In this document: one piece after another, positions 34,052-45,779 of the stretch
Layout: every line of letters starts with the position of its first letter
Position numbering within the stretch: the stretch's first letter is position 1
DNA from: Metallyticus violacea
Taxonomy: Eukaryota; Arthropoda; Insecta; Mantodea; Metallyticidae
Assembly (NCBI GenBank): GCA_030762175.1
Contig: CM060846.1
Coordinates: forward strand, 233,617,512-233,681,511
Length of the DNA: 64,000 bases
Direction of reading: 5' to 3'
Program-made: the position numbers and the translations under genes
Notes under the pieces: generated by a model
Told to the model about the DNA's origin: nothing
Databases searched by the model: none
The model's input: only the letters and a program-made list of their open reading frames with translations

Positions 34052-34351
34052 AGTCGGTCCTGGTGGTGTAGTGGTTACCATACTTGCCTCCTAAACCCAA
34101 GACCGCGGGTTCAAACCCGGCCAGGACCGATGGATTTTTTCGGGCGTAAAATTCCTAAGTATGGCTTCCTTCGGAAGGGAAGTAAAGCCGTGGGTCCCGT
34201 GTCGTACATTTAAGGCACGAAAAAAAAAAACCTCAAGCCTGAAAGAGAGGCCTCTGAGCAAAATTAGGCGGGCCATTTCACGCCCTGAGTTGAATGGGAC
34301 GCTGATGACTTGAGATGTTAAAGAGAGTCCATAAATAAACCAATCAAAAAA
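34052..34351 (+). mobile_element. SINE-A copy 6, full length, perfect target-site duplication
   Basis: This is the best SINE-A copy in the window. The tRNA-like head GGTCCTGGTGGTGTAGTGGT contains the A box, TGCCTCCTAAACCC fits the anticodon loop of tRNA-Arg(CCT), and GCGGGTTCAAACCCGGC is the B box. GGTCCTG pairs with CAGGACC as an acceptor stem. The body has CGGGCGTAAAATTCCTAAGT and GGCTTCCTTCGGAAGGGAAG, and the 3' end has a stem around GATGACTTGAGATGTTAAAG. The 13-bp repeat AATCTTCCACTTT flanks it at 34039-34051 and 34352-34364. The 126-codon frame 34091-34471 on the minus strand is not a gene. Confidence 0.95.
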
Positions 34352-34529
34352 AATCTTCCACTTTGTGGTCATCGTCGTACATCGTCCCGTATGTGTCTCT
34401 GTCGCATCATAAACTTTGGTGCAGAGATGGCACAAGTATACTCCGTATAGCGCTGGATAATTTTTGATCATTTACATTTATATAGATTGGCAATCAGATT
34501 TTCATTGCAAGCTAAAGTTGTGTTAAATA

Positions 34530-36000
34530 GTGTTAAATGAAATGAAATGAAATTATTTATTATAAAAGAGAACGAGTCAAGAAACAATTATTTTCTCGGC
34601 GTTTAGCGAGAAACTTAAACAATAACATAAACTAAGATGATGGACTGAAATTTACATTTGAAAACGGAAAGGAAAAAGTCCACTCATAAGTCCTACGTTA
34701 ACTGCATTTAACCCAAAACGTTCATTGTACTTACATATTGAATTATTGTTTCTTTATACACAAGCCTATTACTATTACTGCCATACACGTAGACATTTTA
34801 TTACCATACTTTTGGTTTTGTTAACACATATCACCATACCCAATTTCTGTCAATAATTGTCTAGAATGTGAATGCCTTTCTGCTAACCATGCTTTTCTAG
34901 AAATAAAATAATTAAATCGTCAGCATACAAAAGTGCAGGAGTGCATATACCATCCACTTCAGGAACACTCGTTCCATTCATTAACAGATCATCCAAAATG
35001 TAATATATAAATAGATTAAACAATAGCGGAGATAGAAAACATCCCTGACAAACTCCTCAGCTGGCTGATCCGCGCTCTGATATGCTGTTTTTATTTTAAC
35101 ATCGAATTTCACATCACTGTATATCTGCATCAGAGCTTTTATCTTTTTATTGGAGACACTTTTCTGACACAGTTTTATCCAAATGTCGAAGGCTCTTTCA
35201 AAAAAATCAAATAAACGGTATAATTTACACCGTTTTAAGTTTATATCTATTAGAGTATTTAGAACGAGTATATGGTCCACCGTAGGAATTTGTTCCCTGA
35301 AACCTGCCTGATTACCTATAGGTTTTATAGTATTCGTTAACCCAGCCACTTAGTCGATCATGCAGGATCTTGCATGCACTCTCAACCTTTGTCCATATTT
35401 ATTCGTATTAGAGAACATTTGATCTTGCAGTAAAGATAATAGTGATATACCCCTCAAGTTCTCTGACTTCCGTGAGTTAACCTTGTCTTTGACTATCGGT
35501 TGTATTATCGCCATTGACTAGTCTTCTTCATCTGGACATCTCTTTCCATTTAATAATTTATTAAATGCGATTTGCAGGACGTCTGTTACTTCCGGTTTTA
35601 CTGAAGAGAGTATTATAAAATCAGCTGAAATTCCCCAAATTTCGGGCGCTTTCCGAATTTCAGGCCTTTAATCGCCAATGTCATTTCGCCATCCGTTATA
35701 TCCCCGTCTAGTATTGATAATTGGAGGGAGGGGAGTTAAACGCAGTTTTCTAAGAGACAGTCTGGGTTCCCCCCACTGCTCTACTCTTTTTTTACCATGC
35801 ACAATATTAAATACATGCCAGCCTGGTTCGATGTGTTTCGCACTTTAATTTATAACCAAATTCCACATGTTTATCGTATCCCTCCTATCGGCTGCAGTTC
35901 TTAGACCCACCATCGTTTTGTTCAGCCATTACATTTTTGGCACTTTTCAATGTGTATTTATATTCTTTTCTTAGTTGGATATTAGAGAAACACTTTCCCT
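34530..36000 (-). pseudogene. Fossil non-LTR reverse transcriptase (LINE)
   Basis: Minus strand, 35.9 to 34.8 kb, in order across frameshifts: IAFNKLLNGKRCPDEE, an LRGISLLS-like piece, GNQAGFREQIPTVDHILVLN, CKLYRLFDFFERAFDIWIKL (first catalytic Asp region, normally DF..AFD), then GVCQGCFLSPLLFNLFIYYI and LLYADDLIIL (YADD at 34916-34927), and an NKTKSMVI tail. The 3' end, about 34530, has ATTTCATTTCATTT repeats, but only about 250 bp separate it from the RT, so the C-terminal part is deleted. It is a different family from the LINEs at 4.2 and 15.3 kb. No endonuclease domain was seen. Confidence 0.8.
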
Positions 36001-36004
36001 CAAC

Positions 36005-36740
36005 TTAAGCCTTCAGAGCTAACTGGTTTTTTCTTCGCGTCTTTATATTTTGAGTTGTACCATACAACTTGTGTATGAAGTTTACAATTATTATTCCGGA
36101 TTTTCATGCCTGCCTGTTAATTGTATAATTTCTCTCCATCTTCTAAAAGTATCTGCTGCGCTTCCTTCCCCTATTAAGTCTACTTGCCGAGTCACGCAAT
36201 CTTCCCACAAATTCCTCCATTCCCTGTGGATTCCATTGGTATTGCAACGAAGGTGACTCAGACTTTATACTCATTCCCTTACACTGTTTACTGAGGCTGT
36301 GTTGACTTAACTGAGCAAGATAGATGGATGGTACGATTCGACTATTTTTACAATTTTCAAAGAAACAAATCAAACATTACATAAAGGAATACAAAGAAAA
36401 AAATCAAATACAAATCCGATATTAAAAGCTGCTGTGAGCTATCTTTTATGAACAGTTCTTTCACCGCTGCAATTTATAAACATTAATGGAATTGTAAAGT
36501 ACATGTGTTGCAGAAAAATATGTGCGACATAGTTCTACTAACTAGTAACTTAGTAACTACAAGTTGCTACTTCCAAACACTTGTAAATGTATTAAGTCAT
36601 ATTTTGTCTAGAAGCCGGCCGGCTTTAACACTTAAACGCCCGAGCTTCAAATATCCACTAAAACTCCCGCTAGCGCTCAATTGACCGCTTCTACTTTCTT
36701 CTGCATTTGAATTAATTTTTATCTCTGAAAACTATGGAAC
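36005..36740. other. No gene supported
   Basis: Frames at 36050-36373 on both strands are mutually overlapping and without motif. They could be more LINE debris, but no domain is readable. Confidence 0.3.
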
Positions 36741-36774
36741 TTTTCCCTTATCGCCTACTGTGATGTTATATAGG

Positions 36775-37000
36775 AAACGATTTTCTTCTAAATTGCAAGC
36801 CAGGTTCGAATCCAGCTTGCATTTAGCTTCCGGAATGACTTTGTATATACTTGGTGTCTGCTCAGATTCAGTATTTAAATGCTCTCCTGACTCAGGCCGG
36901 TGAAATTTATTACTTACATGACGACTGTATTGATGTAGAGGGAACAACATGGCTTCTGATCTGTAAACCAGGTTCGAACCCAGCCTGAATCGAACTTCTG
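36775..37000 (+). repeat. Direct repeat with tRNA B-box-like motifs
   Basis: AGCCAGGTTCGAATCCAGCT with TGCATTTAGCTTCCGG (about 36799-36835) recurs as ACCAGGTTCGAACCCAGCCT with GAATCGAACTTCTGG (about 36968-37003). Both contain GGTTCGAAYCC. No A box is visible, so this is a repeat rather than tRNA genes. Confidence 0.4.
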
Positions 37001-37004
37001 GTTT

Positions 37005-38830
37005 CAGATATCTTTATATTCATGACTTTTATTCAAATTTACCAAATTAATAGAATACATCACGATGTATACAGTCTGATTACAGAGGGAAAGACAGCCA
37101 ATATAACTGATAACAGAGCTTAAGGGAAACAAAAGTGTATGTATCTTTTTCTCTATCTCTTAATAGTTTTGGAGAAAAAATAGATTTTATCTCGAAACAT
37201 TCGACAACAATGCTTAATATCCTGCATAATTAACTTATACATTTAGAATGCACTAAGGGTAGATACTCATTAGATGTGTGTTTGCGAACACAAGTTCATA
37301 ATTAGCATTGTTAAGCGTTTTAATATTTGTTAAAACGAACACTCTAACATCAATACTGAATTCTGCTAATTTTGTGAACCCAAAATGTACACATAAAACT
37401 TTACGGGAAAATTTACGTCAAAAAGCTTCGAGTTACGAAATTATAGCAGCAACGTACATTATTTATTATGTTTCTGTTTGCCTATTTATTATTGTAATCA
37501 GGATGCACAAATTTCTACACGATAACATATTACAGCACGTGAAAGACAGTACAGAAATGATTATTTTTCGGCCAAACAGCATGTCAACAGTCAAGATGGT
37601 ATTAGAAAAGTTTGTTCCATTCATAACACGGCACCACGCGGTAAAATTATGACACTGGTTTTCTTTCCACTCTGTATAGCTATCTGTTGTGTAGAAAGAT
37701 ATTTTCTTGCCAGAACTAAAGCTAAAGTACTGCACAATTTATAGCCAGACGTGCTCAAAGTGGTGAGTAGTGCAGAATGATTGTGCATTGCACTGCTTTC
37801 TGTTAACTTCTTGCCTGTGTAAGGAACACCAACAAAGTGGCAAATAAGTTTGATGCAAATGCACTACTCACCTCTTCTACCAAAATGATCTGGAAAGGCA
37901 CAAAATATCCCTGTTCAATATAAGTATATTTTCATAAGTATCATTGATCCAGAGGTGATCGCTATTGTCACTAAATATTTTTGTTTCGTAATAAATATAA
38001 GTCTGGCATGCTGATCACAAGCCCTCCTGCAATGCTGCACACTAACAATGAAGTCGTAAGACGGAGGTAGGTCAAGGCTTACTCCACGTTGTAGTGCCAA
38101 ATGAGAAGACAAGAAGAAGCAATATAAGTACATATCCCTCGGCCTAAAGAGCGCCTTCGAGGGAATTACATGACAGTACCACTAATACTCTGAGATATGC
38201 CAATGGTAGAATATGTATAGAGCTCTGATTTTATGTAATATCAACTTGAAATATGTAACCAAACTGTTAAATATCTAATTAAGTAATTATGTGTTGCATC
38301 AAATGTTTAATTTATTTAATAACTAACGGTTTATACATATTAGAAAATATATTTCATTTTTAATTTTCTTCAAGTAACTACTAGTGAAACTAAGAAATTC
38401 CTACATGTAATTTAAAAATAATGAGTAATTTGCTAATGGCTTCTGGTATTGGAATGAATGCAAAAGTACTGAGAAACAAGTGTCGCCAATTAACATTGGA
38501 AGAAGATGCTCACTTAATTGATAATTACTTTATCAAATGTTCTGGTGTCAAGCACATTATATTTTTATATATACAGAGTAAGATCGCACGGCCTGATAAA
38601 ATGTCGCTGGTGTGTATTCATACGGAGAAAATGTGCTAACAATAATATTCTACTGGGGTTCTACAGTTTGACAGTTTTATGTGATATACCACATACTGCC
38701 CCCCGCCCCAAAGTAACGGAGGTTCATGCCAAATAATTCTTACAAAAGAAAACTATTGTGCACATGGTATCAGATGCTGAGTAACTGAATGTTGTGTGCT
38801 ACCGAGCGACCATATCAATAAGCAAAATGC
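37005..38830. other. No gene supported
   Basis: Frames at 37308-37652, 37915-38133 and 38421-38736 were inspected and show no recognisable family. Confidence 0.35.
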
Positions 38831-38832
38831 TG

Positions 38833-38855
38833 TTTTTTTTTTTTTTTTTTTTTTT
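38833..38855 (+). repeat. T23 homopolymer
   Basis: It could be the poly(A) of a minus-strand retroposed sequence, but nothing recognisable lies next to it. Confidence 0.9.
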
Positions 38856-39034
38856 GGTTGGTAAAAACCGAATGTATATTCACAAGTACCATTACAATCG
38901 CATAAAGTGACACTGTGGGTTGCTGTGCCTTCCGACAGCATCACTGGTCCGTATTTCACTATCGAAATATAATTAACGTCACATCAGAATGAAACAAGGA
39001 GCAAGATATTGAACGTTTTCGGGGGGATTTGTGC

Positions 39035-39360
39035 GCTGGACAAACTTGATATGCACAAGCAAGTATTTCAACAAGCTGGGGCGACCTCCCATCTAGTCAT
39101 GGGAATGAGTGCCCATTCCACATTTTCCATATCCTTCACGAAGTCCTGATTTGTCGTTGTGTGCGTATCTGATGGGGATACTAAAATAAAAAGGCCTCAT
39201 ACCCGTTCCTCATAGTCTAGACAAACTTCGTGGAAACATCGAAACAGTTTTGCACAGTATGTCAGGGAGGCAGTGTGATGCTGTGGTCACTAGGATGATA
39301 AACCGTAAGGAACATGTACACAGTGGTAAAAAGCATGTAGAATACATGGATGTATGATAG
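39035..39360 (+). pseudogene. C-terminal half of a mariner-like transposase
   Basis: Plus-strand reading: VFQQAGATSHL (second catalytic region, normally QQDGAP.H), then in shifted frames SRSPDLSLCAYLMGILK, which keeps the third catalytic Asp of the SPDL motif, and PVPHSLDKLRGNIETVLHSM with HVHSGKKHVEYMD at the C terminus. The order matches mariner-like elements of the 5.3- and 10.3-kb type. SINE-B copy 4 inserted at its end; GTGTGCGCCACCCCGTA just beyond may be the element's terminal repeat. Confidence 0.7.
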
Positions 39361-39363
39361 GTA

Positions 39364-39642
39364 TGAATGAATAGTGTTTAACGCCCGTTTTTGCTACAGA
39401 GGCACCACAGGCAATGGGAACTGATGATACATGAGATGAAATGATATATTGGGAAAAGATTTATTTTTAAGGAAGGAATCGTTCCAGGCCTAAGTTTAGG
39501 GTACCTCCCCTCATTTTCTATTTATGAGGACTGAGGAAAACCTGGAAAAAACCTCAGTCAGAGAGGACGGCCCTGGCGGTATTCGAACCCAGACCTTCCG
39601 GTCACGAGTCCGTGCCTTAACGACCTCGGCCACACGTGGCGG
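39364..39642 (-). mobile_element. SINE-B copy 4, full length, perfect target-site duplication
   Basis: Minus-strand SINE-B from the ATTC tail (TGAATGAATAGTGTTTAACG) through GGGTACCTCCCC to the complete head (CGACCTCGGCCACACGTGGCG). The 13-bp repeat TGTATGATAGGTA lies at 39351-39363 and 39643-39655. It inserted into the mariner relic. Confidence 0.95.
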
Positions 39643-39659
39643 TGTATGATAGGTAATTG

Positions 39660-40500
39660 TGTGTGCGCCACCCCGTATTTAAAAGCACAGAAAGTTAGCT
39701 TAGTTCTTTATTATTGCCAACCTCTCTCTACACACATATTCAGTTCGTAGTTTTCCAAATACTCCTCTCTGTCTCTCACTCTTTCTTTGTTGTCCCGTTT
39801 CCTTCGTCTGATATCGATACTTTAACAGCAATCGTGTGTAAGAGATCCTTTTACTTTCAACTTTCCACTTGGAGGATTACCGAGTCCTTGATCTTGTTTT
39901 CCGTGTGTGTGACCTTCGTAGTTCCGCCAGACAGCCTCAATATCAAGTTTGCACATCGCTGTGCAACAGAGGAACGACTGGTCAGCAAGCTCATACTGGG
40001 TTTCATACGTTGAAGAAAAACGGTTAGCATTTCAAATTTATGGGTCCAATTTTCATGCAGTGTTTGATATACATGTAGTGAAAATATATAGCCAGCAATT
40101 AAACGAACTTTGCAAAGCTATGTGATCTACGAAAAACTTCACGCAAACTGAAATATTTGCTTGTCTTTGTATAACAGTATCCGCTGCAAAAATTAAAGCG
40201 GAAAAACGCGTGAAAAGAAATAAAAGTCGTAAAACACAAAGAGCGGAATTAGCATGTCAGTTTAAAGACGTTTGAAAACCAACAAAACGTTAATTTTTCT
40301 TTATAACAACTCAGTATGAAAAATGTATGCTACATTAATTCATAAACAATTTGAGAGGCCTTGAGTGTATTTATTAAGTGCAAATGTCATTCTATCATTT
40401 CGAAATGATAGTGACTAATGATGACAAAACCTTTATAAACATTTTTTTGTGTACAACAAATTTGTCTATTGTGAAGAAGTATGCTTGAAAGCAGTGGTCG
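39660..40500. other. No gene supported
   Basis: The 99-codon frame 39714-40013 (+) has no recognised motif. Confidence 0.35.
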
Positions 40501-40504
40501 ATTG

Positions 40505-40960
40505 CAGCGGTTCTCAAAATGTGGTCCGTAAACCACCTGCAGTGTCTATAACGCATTAAACTTTATGGTACTCTTAACAGCATTTATTCTTGAATGTATA
40601 GATGCAAATAACGAATTAAGAGATAAGAAATCAAGAGAGTTGTACATAACAAACCACGCTATGTTCACAAAATTAAAAAATGAGATATAGGGCCGTCATG
40701 TATATACTGTACAAATTAACCATCTCATACTGTTAAAAAACCGAAATGTTTACCTTCAACAAAAGAGGAATGAAATTTGGGTACTTTTGCAGAAGTTACC
40801 AAATCCATCATGAAACCAAACTCATTTGATTCGCAGCATAACAAAATACGTTGTGTCTTATGCAGATTTTGCGCCTTCAAGCCCTGCTGTTTCAAATTCC
40901 ATCAAGTTGAGCGACCTCTGAAAAGCATGCTAATGTATCACAGTTATTTTTTTTATTTGC
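40505..40960 (+). mobile_element. hAT-like element, left end (second copy of the 31.1-kb family)
   Basis: CAGCGGTTCTCAAAATGTGG opens the element; TTCTTGAATGTATAGATGCA matches the interior of the 31.1-31.9 kb element in the expected orientation. At 40850-40930 the frame CVLCRFCAFKP..VERPLKS weakly resembles a BED-type zinc finger (C..C ... hydrophobic-x-RHL). The matching right end was not found. Confidence 0.45.
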
Positions 40961-40989
40961 CATTTAGCCGAAATAAGTAAACATTTCCT

Positions 40990-42480
40990 GTAATCGGAAC
41001 TACAGATTGTGTTTTTGGAAAGGTAATCTGTACACCCAGAACATACTGCTAGATTCCAATGAGTCAGTCTGCAGGGAAGTTACCACAATTTTCAAACTCG
41101 GAGATTACAGCATTCCCGTTCATGGCTGTATGACTGCAGTTTCTCAAACTACAAAATATCCTGGGTCATGACACTTTAAATTTCAGCCATGTAAGCGAAC
41201 GATAATTGACAAATGAGACTCCATTAAAAACAGTGCAAGGGGAAACATCCTACCACGTGGACATGGGTGTTGGAAGGACAATTTGCTGCAGACGGAAGTC
41301 TTGACACAATGTTCAACTGAAAGGAAGGAGTTTACCTAAAAGTGCAGTAAGCGTAGGACATGTCTAAGCTGCTTACAACTCATTTTGTGTAAGAATGAAA
41401 GGAACGAGAAGGCCTAATACTCTGCATATGACTTCAAAGCATCAACAGCAGCGGCAACAAAGAGCGAACCGAGACGAGGTAAAATGTGAAGAATGTTCTG
41501 ACTGTGGCGATGAGGAGAACCTAATAATTGAGACTAATGTCTGTGTATCCTGAAGCCTTCCTAAAACGATTGTTTAGTGTTTGGGCTACTGAATTTCAGT
41601 TTTATGATAAAACAGTGTGTATTCTACAAGGATTATGCACTTCCTTCTGTCTTGATTTTTTCTTTTCCGATCCGAGTTGGGCTTGCATGTTTTCTTGAAT
41701 ATTTTGCATCACAGACGCTTCTATTGTATTCTATGGCGTGCTATAGACCTAGGAGGTCCTTTGGCCTACCGCGGCGATCACTGCGTCCTCTACCTCTGTC
41801 AGACGACATCATTGATAGAAGATAATATTGCAGGGGACATGTGGTCAGCGCACCGCATCTCGCCGATTTCAGTGTCGCGCATCTTGGGAGATCGAAGATC
41901 GCCACCTTTCCATTCAGAAAAATGTTGTAAATCTTTTTCAAAATACACCATTATTATTCCTAGTTCACATTTATGCAAACATTCACAAATATCACTGTTA
42001 CTGTTACTCTGTATGTCCATACTTAGGAAACAAAACAAGCTATGTCCAACACATTTTAGTGTTCTTTCACAGTTTTCTTTCCCTAAGATTTCACACAACC
42101 ACTTCAAGCTGTGTAGAGTTATTGGCGAAATAATATAAAATATGAAGTAAATGAATCTCTCTTTTAGGACAAGTTCGCAAATGTAAGCCCACGCTACCCA
42201 CGAAATTTTAAAAGTTCAAAATATGCAAAAACGATTGGCTCGCTCAAAACTAAACTATGCCCTGGCGCGATCAATGTACAAATCATACCTACCCTCAGCT
42301 TGAGGCTGATCATTAAAAAGACATAAAGCTTGCCTTTCGTGTTTTCCTTTTGTTACACTTATCTATTTCATTATCTTGAGTTTCTTTCTTGTTGGCGTTG
42401 AGTTGTACAACAGAGTTATCATATAAAAACGTATTATTATAGAACTATACACTAGAATGAATAAGTAATATTAACATTAT
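40990..42480. other. Mostly unassigned; a GC-richer patch related to SINE-C
   Basis: 41750-41890, read on the minus strand, contains CTGACCACATGTCCCCTGC and GAGGTAGAGGACGCAG, echoing 19200-19290. The overlapping frames of 66 to 153 codons at 41577-42138 come from both strands and all frames, so none is supported as a gene. Confidence 0.3.
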
Positions 42481-42484
42481 TAAT

Positions 42485-43330
42485 TACACAAAATAGTATA
42501 TAATATATAATATAAATGAAAAATAACACTTTGAACAATGTAACTAAAATAGCAACAACTAAAAAAGCAGCAAAAGAATAAAGCGCTTAAACATTCACAG
42601 AATTATCCCTCGCTACATGTCGAACAACTAATATTCTTCAAAGGCAAGAAGACACATAAAGCTGGTAAAAATAAATATTGAATCTCGAAGGTAACGTAAT
42701 GTATGGGAACAGATTAAACAAGCAACTAGAGTGAGAGAGAGAAAATATAAATATATTAACACGTAAAATTTACACGCGCTTTATGCAAAAATTAGCTGCC
42801 ATCTGTGTATCTCTGAGCAGTCTTTCGGAGTTATGAGTTGCTAACACATCTGCAAGTGCTAAATTAAATGTATCATCGAAATCTTTACATTGAGAAAGGT
42901 CATGATGGGCAATCGACAAGGGAAACTTTATTTTAACAAAATATGTATGATTGTTTACATGGAACGAAACAACAGTAAAAGTTAAACCAATATAAAATGC
43001 TTTGCAAAGCTTACAAGATAACATATATACGACGTTCTTAGAAAAACAGGTAGGAAATGAAGAAATGTTCAATTCTCTGGATAAATTAGGGCTGCGAAAT
43101 AAATGACATGGCAAAATTAGCGTACAGGTATTGCATTTAGGACGTTGGCAATGTTATGCGGCGGGACAGGGTACATTGGTGGGAGATAGGTTGTGGCGAA
43201 ATATACTTTTAAGGTTATGGGGTGTTCTAAAAGTAAGGCGGTGTACAAATTTAGAAAAAAACACCTAAAGATGTATGCATTAATAAAGCATCGCGTTATT
43301 CTTTTGGGGAATATTTTATTGTTTTATTCT
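42485..43330 (-). mobile_element. Penelope-like element fragment, copy 2 (GIY-YIG domain)
   Basis: The minus-strand frame 42770-43114 encodes KNVVYMLSCKLCKAFYIGLT, then SIAHHDLSQCKDFDDTFN and a SERLLRDTQMAANFCI end. This fits the GIY-YIG endonuclease of Penelope-like elements with its C..C insert. It is open for 114 codons, better preserved than copy 1. Homology with copy 1 runs on both sides (42490-42770 to 26960-27240; 43190-43330 to 27640-27750). No RT core was recognised. The Arg seen in copy 1 (RMNNHR) is altered here (HVNNHT). Confidence 0.7.
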
Positions 43331-43580
43331 CTTTAGTTATATATACATTAAATTAGATATAACATTAAAATTATAACGGAGGTATGCTATAAAGATATCC
43401 AAGAATTATGAATGCATTAATAAAGCATCGCGGCATTCCTTATGGGAATATTTGAGTGTTTTATTCATTTTTGCTCCTTTAGTTATATATATTACTTCTC
43501 TGCTTCTTTAGTTTGTGTGTGTGTATATATATATATTTATATTAAATTATAACGGAGGTATGCGATAAATACTGCTTCAC
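43265..43580. repeat. Direct duplication beside Penelope-like copy 2
   Basis: GCATTAATAAAGCATCGCG occurs at about 43276 and 43413. TATAACGGAGGTATGC occurs at about 43373 and 43549, and TTTAGTTATATATA in both units. The unit is roughly 140-175 bp. Penelope-like elements often carry terminal tandem copies, so this may be such a junction. A GT/AT microsatellite lies in the second unit (43514-43536). Confidence 0.5.
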
Positions 43581-43584
43581 AACA

Positions 43585-44190
43585 TAGCCAAGAAATGCAC
43601 ACGCTTTATAAACATTTCATTGCTTATAGAGAAAAGAACAGAAACATAATCACAACATTTGGATAGGAACGGGAACAGCAGAGTATGGTGGGTCACAACA
43701 AAGGTATCAGATTAACGCAGGCCAAACAGAAAACAGTATTATTTTACTTTTACAGAAATATATTCTACGATTTCAATTTACATGAATAATGAAAAGAAAA
43801 TGTTATTGCTATTCGTAATTAATATATCACACGGGTTATTAGTACGAAAAACTTACTATGAAACGATATAGCAGATATATTTTTTTTTTTGCTTAAAAAT
43901 AAGTCTTGTATTTTAATTATTTATTTACTCATCGAAATATGTTATCCGTGTATGCCTATAGTTGAACACATTTCATTTAAGGGGCATTAACAAGAAAAAA
44001 AATAATGATAAATCAAACGATTACATAATAGAGCCATGCCTACCTCTACAAGCCTTAAGTTTCAATTTAATTTTACTATAATGTCTCTTTTTAAGGATGT
44101 GTGTTTTATATGCCCTCTAACCTAAAGGTTTATCTGGCTTGAATTCAACTGATATATTTACAGAGGTTTTAATAACGGAGAATTTCTGAA
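43585..44190. other. No feature recognised
   Basis: A+T-rich, no motif. Confidence 0.4.
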
Positions 44191-44195
44191 AAAAA

Positions 44196-44378
44196 GTGCT
44201 GACATGGAAAGTCCCAAGTGTGAACGAATCTCTGAATTCCTTGATTGAGAACAGATTACCAAAGAAAAGTTTTGCAAACAAGCCAACAGTAGAAGCATCT
44301 GTTAATGAAGCACTGATTTATTTCAGCGCTGGGAATATAACAAGGACTGAAGTTCTAAAAAAATACACAATTAATTAA
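44196..44378 (+). pseudogene. Possible C-terminal scrap of a transposon protein
   Basis: The frame reads SVNESLNSLIENRLPKKSFA then VEASVNEALIYFSAGN. The NE-x-LNS-x-I ... PK-x-F ... A-x-x-(F)N/S-x-G layout recalls the end of some DDE transposon-encoded proteins of arthropods, by memory of pattern only. Sixty codons, no terminal repeats seen. Confidence 0.25.
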
Positions 44379-44379
44379 A

Positions 44380-45030
44380 TAAATAAAAATAAACATTGGA
44401 AATTATTCCTGGGACCTGGTTAGTAATAATATTTCGAAGCAAGAATTCGATGAGTAGACTTCAAAATAATAAAAAGTGTCCAGCAAGTATGGTTTCTTGG
44501 GTGGTATTGTCCTCCTAATTAAAGTGAACTCATGACATATGCTAAATTTTCATTACTCGTAAGTATTGTTTCATGCATTTTATTGTTGTGTTACATTCTT
44601 GCCAATGGCATCTAGTCCAATTTGAATATGTTTAAGCGAAACGCTATACAGGATAGAAAAAATTGGAGTGACAAAATCTGAGAGCCTGCAGGGAACACCA
44701 AAACAAACTGTAATATCTAATACGAATTTTACTATGAGTCATTGTTTTTCCAAAGAGTGCCACATCTTTAGAAACTTTAATAAAGATTTAGAACATTTAT
44801 AATCACTTCATTTTATAAGAATATTCTCAATTCTCATAGTTAACATCTTCACAAAGATTACATCGTCGGAACATGGACCGTCTAAATCCGTCAAATACTG
44901 CAAAATTATATTTAATGTTTTTGGTGCTACCCCCAGCCTGTCCAGCAGGTTCCTTCTGTTTCATCTAAAATATAGTAAATAAGATCACACATTCGATACC
45001 GCACAAAATGAACACAGAACACAAATCAAT
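44380..45030. other. No feature recognised
   Basis: Nothing seen before the tandem repeat. Confidence 0.4.
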
Positions 45031-45036
45031 CCTTTA

Positions 45037-45420
45037 CCTCCAGGCACTTCCGCCAAACATTTTCCTTAATTCCGGTTAGTTCATAGCTTTTCTACCATTA
45101 TTGTAGTTCAAATTCCCGCCATTACCACAATCTTGTAATTTAACTCATGTTTAGTTCATAGTTTTGCCACCAAGCGCTCCCTCAAACCATTTTCCTTAAT
45201 CCCGTTAGGTTCACAAGGTTTTTCCATCACTATTGTAGTTCAAAATTCCTACCATCACCGCTATTTTGTAATTTAACCCACGTTTAGTTTAAAGTTTTAC
45301 ACTAGGCACTTTCGCCAAACATTTTCCTCGCAGTTTTGTTGCCGGTATTTTAATTCAAATTCCCACTATCATCTCATGTTTAGTTCACAGTTTTTCCATC
45401 AGCCTCTTCCTTCTATCGTT
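45037..45420 (+). repeat. Tandem repeat, ~132-bp unit, about three copies
   Basis: Units begin near 45037, 45166 and 45298 and share GGCACTT(C/T)CGCCAAACATT, TTGTAGTTCAAA, TTGTAATTTAACYCA and GTTTAGTT(C/T)A at the same spacing. The third unit is shortened and a fourth starts near 45394 and fades. Confidence 0.75.
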
Positions 45421-45775
45421 TTTAGTTCCAACTGTTTTGTGTAATTTATATTTTTGTAATTTTATGTATATATTGAATAAATAAACAAAATGGACCCACA
45501 GTATTGAGCTGAATTGTCGTGATAAAAACGCAAATTATCTAACGTTTCATTTTGAAGGACCGTCTATAATTGGATTTGTACGTGGATTCTAAAGTACTTA
45601 AACAAAACTTTATTTCTGCTATAGAATTGTTGTCCTTTCAGGGTGAAATACTTTCGTATAGGTGAGATGGAGGAAGACGATGGACAGGAAAAAAAAAAGT
45701 ACTTGTCGATGATCACACAATATTGACAAGTATAAGTTTTACATAAGTTTGGGGGAGGGTTGTTACAAATGGAAT
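45421..45775. other. No feature recognised
   Basis: A+T-rich, ending at the mariner-like element. Confidence 0.4.
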
Positions 45776-45779
45776 AATA

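Noticed and set aside
34052..34126. Possible tRNA-Arg gene
   Set aside because: The acceptor stem pairs and both boxes are present, but the anticodon arm is distorted and the sequence runs into a 300-bp SINE with a duplication.
41577..42138. Cluster of frames up to 153 codons
   Set aside because: Open in several frames on both strands over the same DNA, the longest lacking an ATG start; composition is not protein-like and no domain was seen.
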